Positions 49,827 to 55,978 of a DNA stretch of 55,978 nucleotides are shown one piece after another. The position numbers and the translations under genes were made by a program. The stretch comes from CAYOVG01 sp964407285 (GTDB taxonomy: Bacteria > Desulfobacterota > Syntrophobacteria > Syntrophobacterales > Syntrophobacteraceae): assembly GCA_964407285.1 (NCBI GenBank), contig CAYOVG010000006.1, positions 1-55,978 of the forward strand, in the 5' to 3' direction. The number at the start of each line of letters is the position of its first letter. Position 1 is the first letter of the stretch. A model generated the notes under the pieces. The model did no database searches. It was given only the letters and a program-made list of their open reading frames with translations, and was not told the origin of the DNA.

Positions 49827-51812
49827 ATGGACGAAAGCAATAGCTTCTTGAAAGACACCATGGATGCTCTGATACACAAGTCGAGATCGCTCTCGGAGGG
49901 TGTTTGGCGAGGTACCATGAAGGAATACATGGCCATGGTCCACGCAAATCCCAAAATCGCCCAATCGGCTCCGGGGCGGATCTACGACATGATCGTACAG
50001 GACGGAACCCGCGATATCACCGAGTTCGAAATGCTGCCCCATTACGAAGACATGGTGCGCTATAATTTCTTCTCGGAAGAGATCTTCGGAATTGAAGAAC
50101 CTCTGCACGATCTGGTCAGGTTCTTGCGTGCCGGAGCCAATCGGACGGAAACCGGAAAACGTATCCTGATACTGGTCGGACCGGTTTCGTCGGGAAAATC
50201 GACGATTGCAACTCTCCTTCGCCGCGGCCTGGAGAGGACACGGGTGCCTCTTTACGCCATCGAAGGATGTCCCATACACGAGGAACCGCTGCACCTGGTT
50301 CCCCGTTCGCTTCGTCCCGAGTTCGAGAAGTTGCTGGGCGTCAGAATCGAAGGCGACCTGTGCCCCGTTTGCAAGTACAAGCTGACCAACGTCGAGCAAT
50401 TCCGTGAGGACAACGGGTCCTACAAATGGGATAGCATGCCGGTGGTCCAACTCCAGTTGAGCGAGCAGGACCGCGCCGGAATCGGCACCTTCCAGCCTTC
50501 GGACCCAAAGAACCAGGACATTTCGGAACTGATAGGCCATGTGGATCTTTCCAAGATCACCAGGTACGGCGAAGGCCACCCCATGGGGTACAAGTTCGAC
50601 GGGGAAATCCAGATCGCCAACCGCGGACTCATCGAGTACATCGAGATCCTCAAGTGCGACATCAAGTTCCATTACGTGCTGATAACCGTCGCGCAGGAAC
50701 AGTTGATCAAGGCTCCCGGCTTCCCGCAGATCTATATCGACACGCTGATCTTGAGCCACACGAACCAGACGGAGTTCGAGAAGTTCAAGGCGAACAAGGA
50801 AAACGAAGCGCTGCACGACAGGATGTACCCGATTTACGTGCCGTACAACCTGCGCGTACGCGATGAAATGGCCATTTACAATAAGCTCATCATGCGTAGC
50901 GAGTTCAATGAAAGGGTGCATATCGCCCCGCTGACCCTCGAAGTCGCCGCGCTCTTCGCGGTCCTGACGCGCCTCACCAGGTCCCACCTCTGCCCCGACC
51001 TCGTCAAGAAGGCGAAGTACTACAACGGCGAGGCCATAATGGAAAAGGAAAGAGACCCGGTGGACGTCAAGAGGCTCTGGATCGAGGGCAAGGAGAAGGG
51101 CGAGGGCATGACGGGGATCAGCCCGCGGTTCATCATGAACGCCCTCAACGTAGCTCTTGGGACCGCCAAGGACGGCCATGCCTGCATCAACCCGGTCGAC
51201 GTCATCCGGGCGCTCAAGCACCAGTTCGACCACCATATCGGGTTCACCCAGGAGGAAAAGAACCTCTACATGTCCCTGCTGATGGCCGAAAAGGACAGTG
51301 TTCTGGCGGAATACCGCAACCGGGCGAAAAAGGAAGTCAACAAGGCCTTTCTGTTCGCCTATGAGGACCAGGCGGAAGCCCTCTTCGACAACTACATGAG
51401 GAACGCCACCGCGTATTGCCTCAAGCGCAAGATCATGGACCCGGTGACTCACGAAGAGCATGAACCCGATGAGAGGCTGATGCGATCGATCGAGGAAATG
51501 GTCGGCATTTCCGAAGCGGCGAAGAGCGAATTCCGGCAGGGGTTGTTCGTGTTCAAATCGGACGCCATCGACCGTGGCGAACGTTTCGATTTCAAAACCT
51601 ACATTCCTCTCCAGGACGCCATCGAGAAGAAGCTCATAGGGGACCTGAAGAACATCGTCTCCCTGACTCTGGCCGACAAGACAAGAAAGGACCCCAAGAC
51701 GATCAGGCGCAGAGACGACGCCATCACCAAGCTCATGGAGAAAGGCTATTGTCCCATTTGCGCTGAAAACCTCCTCCAGTTCGTGGGTGATATCCTCAGG
51801 AAGGAGGAATAG
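49827..51812 (+). CDS. prkA: PrkA AAA+ serine protein kinase/protease (YeaG family)
   Basis: The 661-residue protein has an N-terminal AAA+ domain with Walker A GPVSSGKS (118-125) and a C-terminal kinase-like domain. Two CxxC pairs are visible, DLCPVC (C179, C182) and GYCPIC near the C-terminus (about C641, C644). Bacillus PrkA and E. coli YeaG are described as serine kinases; more recent work reports Lon-like protease activity for Bacillus PrkA. It is the first gene of prkA-yeaH-spoVR, a widely conserved stress or stationary-phase operon; yeaH starts 5 bp after its stop. The start codon lies 6 bases after a weak AAGG-like sequence. Confidence 0.95.
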   Translation: MDESNSFLKDTMDALIHKSRSLSEGVWRGTMKEYMAMVHANPKIAQSAPGRIYDMIVQDGTRDITEFEMLPHYEDMVRYNFFSEEIFGIEEPLHDLVRFLRAGANRTETGKRILILVGPVSSGKSTIATLLRRGLERTRVPLYAIEGCPIHEEPLHLVPRSLRPEFEKLLGVRIEGDLCPVCKYKLTNVEQFREDNGSYKWDSMPVVQLQLSEQDRAGIGTFQPSDPKNQDISELIGHVDLSKITRYGEGHPMGYKFDGEIQIANRGLIEYIEILKCDIKFHYVLITVAQEQLIKAPGFPQIYIDTLILSHTNQTEFEKFKANKENEALHDRMYPIYVPYNLRVRDEMAIYNKLIMRSEFNERVHIAPLTLEVAALFAVLTRLTRSHLCPDLVKKAKYYNGEAIMEKERDPVDVKRLWIEGKEKGEGMTGISPRFIMNALNVALGTAKDGHACINPVDVIRALKHQFDHHIGFTQEEKNLYMSLLMAEKDSVLAEYRNRAKKEVNKAFLFAYEDQAEALFDNYMRNATAYCLKRKIMDPVTHEEHEPDERLMRSIEEMVGISEAAKSEFRQGLFVFKSDAIDRGERFDFKTYIPLQDAIEKKLIGDLKNIVSLTLADKTRKDPKTIRRRDDAITKLMEKGYCPICAENLLQFVGDILRKEE

Positions 51813-51817
51813 TTTCC

Positions 51818-53191
51818 ATGGCAGTCACTCGACCCAACTACGATTCGGGCCGGAGAGGGCAGACGGACGCCGCCCGCCACAGGGAAAAGATCAAGGAGGC
51901 GATCCGGCAGAACCTTCCGGATATTATAAGCGATGAGGCCATTATCACCCGAAAGGAGAACCAGATTCTTCGCGTTCCCATCCGAGGGATAAAGAGCTAT
52001 CGCTTCATTCACCGGCAGGGGGAAGGATCGGGTGGAGGATTCGGCAGCGGCGAATCGCAGAAGGGAAAGACTCTGGGGCAGCGCCCCAAACCCGGCCATG
52101 GGCAGCCGGGAAAGCCCGGTGAGGAACCGGGCGTGGACTACCTGGAAACGGAAATCAATATTGAAGAACTCATCAACATGATGTTCGACGACCTTGGACT
52201 CCCGAACCTTAGAAAGAAGGAGATTCGGGAGTCCGTAATACCCAAGGGCTGGAAATGGGAATCCCTGGAAAAGCACGGGATACGGCCGAGACTCGACAAG
52301 AAGAGAACCATCAAGGAAGCCATCAAGCGCACGGAAGTGCTGGTTGCGGAACTGATGGACAGCACGGGCCTTCCGGAGGAGGAGTGCAGGGATGCCCTGG
52401 CTTCCGCCCGAGGGGATTTACTGGATGCTCTGGCCATCCTGCGCCCGGAGCCGGAGCCGGGCGCTGCCGTCGAACGCGCTCCCGCGGCCCTCATGCCGCA
52501 AACCGAGACGGGAGAGGAAGAAGACCAGGAGGAGAAGCAACGGGTCTACCTGGACAGTTCGGACCTTCGCTATCGCACGCTCACGGAAGATGTCGAATAC
52601 CGGTCCAACGCCGTGATCCTGGCCATGATGGACGTCTCGGGCAGTATGAGCACGATGAAAAAATACCTTGCCCGCTCTTTCTACTTCTGGATGATATCCT
52701 TCCTGAGGAGCATCTACAAGCACGTGGAAATCCGCTTCATCGCTCACACCACGACAGCCAAGCTCGTGGACGAGCATAACTTTTTCCATAAGGGCGAATC
52801 GGGCGGCACCTACTGCTATTCGGCATACGACCTGGCCCTGGAGCTGATCGATACGGAGTACCCCACCAGCAGGTGGAACGTCTATCCTTTCCACTTCTCC
52901 GACGGAGAGGACTGGGATGTGGAACGTACCGTACGCTCACTCAAGGCCATGCTGAGCCGCGGGGTTTCGGCGTTCGGATACGGGGAGATCCCCGGCGAGT
53001 ACTCCTCGTCCGTCCTCATGGAATCTTACCGCCGGTCTTTGGGACTGAGAAAAAGCGTTCACGATGGTTTCCTCCATTTTGAGGGGCAGTGGAGCGAATC
53101 GCCGATCCTCGGAGTGGTCATACGGACCAAGAAGGATCTCTACCCGGCGCTGCGTGCGCTTTTACGTCCCGAAATCGGGTACGACCGGTAA
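51818..53191 (+). CDS. yeaH: YeaH/YhbH family protein (DUF444), vWA-like
   Basis: The 457-residue protein has a basic N-terminus with SGRRGQTDAARHREKIKEAI and PDIISDEAIITRKENQILRV, typical of DUF444. A vWA-like domain follows from about 260, with the metal-adhesion motif ILAMMDVSGSMSTMK (D-x-S-x-S) and FRFIAHTTTAK-type strands (IRFIAHTTTAKLVDEHNFFH). An insert at about 165-230 (TEVLVAELMDSTGLPEEECR and an acidic linker) is longer than in E. coli YeaH. It acts with PrkA and SpoVR; its molecular role is not known. AGGAGG lies upstream. Confidence 0.93.
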   Translation: MAVTRPNYDSGRRGQTDAARHREKIKEAIRQNLPDIISDEAIITRKENQILRVPIRGIKSYRFIHRQGEGSGGGFGSGESQKGKTLGQRPKPGHGQPGKPGEEPGVDYLETEINIEELINMMFDDLGLPNLRKKEIRESVIPKGWKWESLEKHGIRPRLDKKRTIKEAIKRTEVLVAELMDSTGLPEEECRDALASARGDLLDALAILRPEPEPGAAVERAPAALMPQTETGEEEDQEEKQRVYLDSSDLRYRTLTEDVEYRSNAVILAMMDVSGSMSTMKKYLARSFYFWMISFLRSIYKHVEIRFIAHTTTAKLVDEHNFFHKGESGGTYCYSAYDLALELIDTEYPTSRWNVYPFHFSDGEDWDVERTVRSLKAMLSRGVSAFGYGEIPGEYSSSVLMESYRRSLGLRKSVHDGFLHFEGQWSESPILGVVIRTKKDLYPALRALLRPEIGYDR

Positions 53192-53230
53192 CCGCTGAAC
53201 GGTTCGGCAACCGGTTAAGGAGTGTTTTCG

Positions 53231-54724
53231 ATGACGAGCAGAACCGACCTGGTGAGACTAAACGAGGCCGACCATGTTATTCGTGATATCGCTCTGGAAT
53301 TCGGGCTGGACTTCATGCCTCAGGAGTTCGACATCGTCCCCGAACAGAAGATGCTTGAAATTATGGCCTATCGCCTGCCGGTCAATTTCTCTCACTGGAG
53401 CTTCGGCAGGGACTATGAAATCGAGCGTACCAGGTACGAGCACGGCTATGGGGTCCCCTATGAAGTCGTGTTCAACAGCGACCCGTGCCGGGCCTACCTC
53501 ATGGATACGAACCCGTTCCCGATCCAGGTGCTCGTTATGGCCCACGTGTACGCTCACAACGACTTCATGAAGAACAACCGCCACTTCCAACTGACCCGCC
53601 GGGACATGCTCAGTTCCGCGTCGGAATCGGCGGCGCGTTTTCGCCAGTACGAACAGGACTACGGCCTGGAAGCGGTCGAAAGGATCATCGACACGGGCCT
53701 CGCCCTGCAGTGGAACATAGACCCCGACGATCTCATCAAACCGGAGAGCGAGAAGCAGACGCGGGAACGGCTCTACGGATGGGAGAAAAGCGTTGCCCCC
53801 GGCGGCAGTTACGACGACCTCGTGCCTAAACGGAAAGTCCCCACATGGCAGGAAAAGAGGCTCCTGAGGAAAAAGACCCCGCCCGAGCCCACGGTGGACA
53901 TGCTGGGCTATATCATCGAACACTCCCCTCGCCCCCTGCAGGAATGGGAAAAGGACGTGCTGAGCGTCATCAAGGCGCAGGGCCATTACTTCCTGCCCTA
54001 CCGGCGCACCAAGATCATGAACGAGGGATGGGCCACCTACTGGCACGAGAAGATCATGCAGCGGTTGTTCACCATGGGGTTCCTGACCCCGGAGGAACAC
54101 GGCTACTACAACCTCTACAACGCCCGAGTGAAAGCCCACCACCCCAACATGATAAACCCGTACCTGCTCGGGTGGACCCTTTTCACCAACATCGAAAAGC
54201 GGTGGAACACGGGCCGCTTCGGACAGGAATACGAAGAGTGCCGGGATGCCCGGAAGCTCAGGAAGTGGGACACCCAACTGATGCAGGGCACGGAGAAGAT
54301 CTTCGAGATCCGCCGGACGCACATGGACTGGTTCTTTATCGACGAATTCCTGAACAAGGAAGTGATCGACGAACTGAACCTCTACATCTACCAGGAGAAG
54401 GACAGGTACACCCACTACGATGTGATCGTCGAGGAAACGGACTGGTTCAAGGTCAAGCAGACGCTGGTGCGAAGCCTCATGAACTGGGGAATCCCGCGCA
54501 TCCTGGTGGTGGACGGCAACTACCAGGGGGGCTTGCAGCTATTCCTGCACCATGCGTTCGAGGGGCTCCCGCTCGATGAGGAGTACTGCCGAAGGACCCT
54601 GGAGCATATCTTCCACCTGTGGGAGCGCCCGGTCTACCTGGAAACCACCGAAGTCAGCAACAGCCGCACATGGACCAAGTGGTACATGATCGACGAGCGC
54701 GGAATACGGATACACACGTTTTAG
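53231..54724 (+). CDS. spoVR: SpoVR family protein
   Basis: The 497-residue protein has the family's opening (DLVRLNEADHVIRDIALEFG, LDFMPQEFDIVP, NFSHWSFGRDYE) and core motifs FPIQVLVMAHVYAHNDFMKN, MNEGWATYWHEKI and NPYLLGWTLFTNIEKRW. In Bacillus, SpoVR affects spore cortex formation; in non-sporulating bacteria its role is unclear but tied to PrkA and YeaH. The ATG at 53231 with AAGGAG 8 bases upstream is preferred over a GTG at 53222. It is the last gene of the operon; a perfect 21-bp inverted repeat lies 84 bp downstream. Confidence 0.95.
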   Translation: MTSRTDLVRLNEADHVIRDIALEFGLDFMPQEFDIVPEQKMLEIMAYRLPVNFSHWSFGRDYEIERTRYEHGYGVPYEVVFNSDPCRAYLMDTNPFPIQVLVMAHVYAHNDFMKNNRHFQLTRRDMLSSASESAARFRQYEQDYGLEAVERIIDTGLALQWNIDPDDLIKPESEKQTRERLYGWEKSVAPGGSYDDLVPKRKVPTWQEKRLLRKKTPPEPTVDMLGYIIEHSPRPLQEWEKDVLSVIKAQGHYFLPYRRTKIMNEGWATYWHEKIMQRLFTMGFLTPEEHGYYNLYNARVKAHHPNMINPYLLGWTLFTNIEKRWNTGRFGQEYEECRDARKLRKWDTQLMQGTEKIFEIRRTHMDWFFIDEFLNKEVIDELNLYIYQEKDRYTHYDVIVEETDWFKVKQTLVRSLMNWGIPRILVVDGNYQGGLQLFLHHAFEGLPLDEEYCRRTLEHIFHLWERPVYLETTEVSNSRTWTKWYMIDERGIRIHTF

Positions 54725-54808
54725 GCGGGTCGCATCCGGGTTGCGCGCGGATTGCGCCACGCATCGAGGGTTACAAGTCACAGGCTCCCGGTAAGCACGA
54801 ATCTGGCA

Positions 54809-54860
54809 GGGCGGGGTTTCGGCCCCGCCACTCCTTACCGGCGGGGCCGAAACCCCGCCC
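54809..54860. terminator. Perfect 21-bp inverted repeat downstream of spoVR
   Basis: The left arm (54809-54829, GGGCGGGGTTTCGGCCCCGC plus C) is the exact reverse complement of the right arm (54840-54860), with a 10-base loop ACTCCTTACC. The stem is GC-rich and very stable. It has no U-run but can stop or protect the spoVR transcript; a dispersed repeat origin is also possible. Confidence 0.75.
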
Positions 54861-54977
54861 CACCATTGTTGGTCCCCGGATCGCCCCTAAGCTCTTCCCC
54901 TGTTCCGGCTTCGATGTTTTCCATTGCGAACTTCCATAATCCTGCCTAAGCTCTTCCCTTGCGAGCTTCTATATCGA

Positions 54978-55061
54978 TTACTCGATCTCGAAGACGCGAA
55001 ACCCCTGGTTTCCGAAGCAGTAGATGACGTACCGGAAGATCTTCGTCTCCGGATACTCCCC
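54978..55061 (-). pseudogene. Possible C-terminal gene fragment
   Basis: The minus strand reads GEYPETKIFRYVIYCFGNQG and FRVFEIE, then TAA at 54978-54980. The text is protein-like, but the same frame has a stop about 14 codons upstream, and a protein-like stretch before it lies in another frame (EYFFSKCGIKLKYLPED). It may be the tail of a frameshifted gene. No family recognised. Confidence 0.25.
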
Positions 55062-55400
55062 CTTTCCCGGCCTTTCAGTCCTCTGGAAGATATTTTAACT
55101 TAATCCCGCACTTCGAAAAGAAGTATTCGACCGACGAGAAAAGACCATGCACATCGAGGCTCCCACGGAGTGAGCGCCCTCGAAACAGGGGGCGAAAGCG
55201 AAGCGTTGCCCCCTGCATATGTCGCGGGCAGGGCGCCGGCCGGAAGGCCGACGGACGACCCCGACGCCGACGCCGACGAATGACCGAGGCCCCTACCATT
55301 CCATGGCGCTCCGGACTGATTTGGTTTATAATCGAAAGTGAATGACGACAGCGCCTACGGACAAACTTTCCAGGAGAGCAGGAGGAGCGCGGCGGCCCGC

Positions 55401-55978
55401 ATGCATTTCGACAAACAGGACTATAATCTGCTGACCATCGTCAACGATGTGCTCACTCGAGCGCCCTCGCGGACCTCGCTCAAGCGATTGCTCGTTCCCT
55501 ACATGCACCCCGACGGCATCAAGGAAATGGCCGCCCCTAAAGAACTGCGCATTGCCTACGCCGTCATAAACCTGCTCGACGTGCTGGAAGTCGGCAGCTC
55601 CGACGAGCGGTTGACGGCGCTCAGATCGGTCCGCGACGAAGTGCTCCACGCCGGCCGCGGGACGCTCAGAATAAACACCGGCCGCGTCCTCCTTCAGATC
55701 ATGAAAGAACTCGTGCGCTCCCAAAATGACCACGACCTCAACCGCCAACTCCAACTGGCTCACGACTTCCGGACCGCCGCATCGGGCAAACCCCGCGTGA
55801 TCCGCGCGCAACTCAAGCGATACCACCTCCTCGAGATGCCCGAGGAATGGAACCAGGTCACCTTCGACGACCACGTCCACGACGCCAACACCAAGGGGCG
55901 CAAATCCCCGACTCACCTGATCATGGACGCATGGATCAAAGGCATTCGCTCGCTCACCGTGATCTACTACAACCACAT
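55401..55978 (+). CDS. Hypothetical protein, N-terminal part, runs off the right edge
   Basis: An open frame continues from here to the end of the window with no stop (about 192 codons). It begins MHFDKQDYNLLTIVNDVLTR and reads as a well-formed protein: helical KELRIAYAVINLLDVLEVGS, then VRDEVLHAGRGTLRINTGRV, and near the edge DDHVHDANTKGRKSPTHLIM followed by DAWIKGIRSLTVIYYNH. The H-x-H-D-A-N and following strands look like the start of a TIM-barrel metal-dependent enzyme, but I do not recognise the family. GGAGG lies about 15 bases before the ATG, rather far; a GTG at 55338 in the same frame is an alternative start. Confidence 0.7.
   Translation, partial: MHFDKQDYNLLTIVNDVLTRAPSRTSLKRLLVPYMHPDGIKEMAAPKELRIAYAVINLLDVLEVGSSDERLTALRSVRDEVLHAGRGTLRINTGRVLLQIMKELVRSQNDHDLNRQLQLAHDFRTAASGKPRVIRAQLKRYHLLEMPEEWNQVTFDDHVHDANTKGRKSPTHLIMDAWIKGIRSLTVIYYNH

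Larger units (their letters stand above)
54725..55400. other. Intergenic region after spoVR
   Basis: It includes the perfect inverted repeat at 54809-54860, a doubled TAAGCTCTTCCC motif near 54890 and 54947, and a short minus-strand protein-like remnant at 54978-55061. No intact gene is supported. Confidence 0.55.

Noticed and set aside
55326..55976. A 216-codon minus-strand frame at the right edge
   Set aside because: The opposite plus-strand frame has a more natural protein composition and recognisable enzyme-like text; the minus frame is its shadow.
1..55978. tRNA or rRNA genes
   Set aside because: None could be recognised by eye on either strand; a covariance-model search would be needed to exclude them.

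Overview
The window is about 56 kb of GC-rich bacterial chromosome with one clearly more AT-rich island (about 2.5-8.6 kb). The gene content suggests an anaerobic deltaproteobacterium (Desulfobacterota), plausibly a Syntrophobacter-like syntroph or sulfate reducer. This rests on a soluble Tat-exported [NiFe] hydrogenase, a fused ADP-forming acyl-CoA synthetase, an exported CbiK cobaltochelatase under a cobalamin riboswitch, a PrkA-YeaH-SpoVR operon and a probable selenoprotein. The organism is an inference from content, not a database match.

Layout. (1) 1-1.6 kb: end of a glycosyltransferase and a WecA-type phosphosugar transferase, the edge of a surface-polysaccharide locus. (2) 1.7-8.6 kb: accessory island with a NACHT-type STAND NTPase, a 37-kDa nucleoid-associated (NdpA/YejK-like) protein and a RelA/SpoT-type nucleotide synthetase. 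The last two genes overlap by 4 nt. Copies of one dispersed repeat flank the set, and a convergent winged-helix gene broken by an amber codon follows it. I infer a candidate anti-phage or abortive-infection module. (3) 8.6-10.7 kb: gene graveyard with an IS4 transposase tail, an internally deleted GNAT acetyltransferase, a beheaded toxin, a surviving DUF433 antitoxin and an 81-bp direct repeat. (4) 10.8-22.2 kb: SDR oxidoreductase, a 1493-residue membrane protein of unknown function, M3 peptidase, RelE/AbrB toxin-antitoxin pair, YcaO-TPR protein, RNase D and Smr protein. (5) 22.3-26.0 kb, minus strand: hydrogenase small subunit, large subunit, maturation endopeptidase and HypC, in transcription order. 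(6) 26.4-27.5 kb: a small gene with an in-frame UGA and a SECIS-like hairpin, then creA. (7) 27.8-33.1 kb: a complete dipeptide/oligopeptide ABC transporter (A-B-C-D-F order on the minus strand). (8) 33.6-37.2 kb: phospholipase D-VTT fusion and an endonuclease/exonuclease/phosphatase-family enzyme. (9) 37.1-38.3 kb: cbiK with riboswitch and terminator. (10) 38.3-49 kb: PilZ protein, TIM-barrel isomerase, acyl-CoA synthetase, lytic transglycosylase, ATP-grasp enzyme, orphan FtsX/MacB-type permease, motAB and a quinone oxidoreductase. (11) 49.8-54.7 kb: prkA-yeaH-spoVR. (12) A partial plus-strand gene runs off the right edge.

How the genes work together. The hydrogenase genes form a structural-plus-maturation operon: the large subunit still carries the C-terminal tail that its own endopeptidase removes. 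The cbiK leader has riboswitch, terminator and start codon in the order expected for B12-repressed transcription. The Dpp transporter is complete. The two most interesting objects are the three-gene NACHT/NA37/RelA-SpoT island and the probable Sec-Cys small protein next to the hydrogenase.
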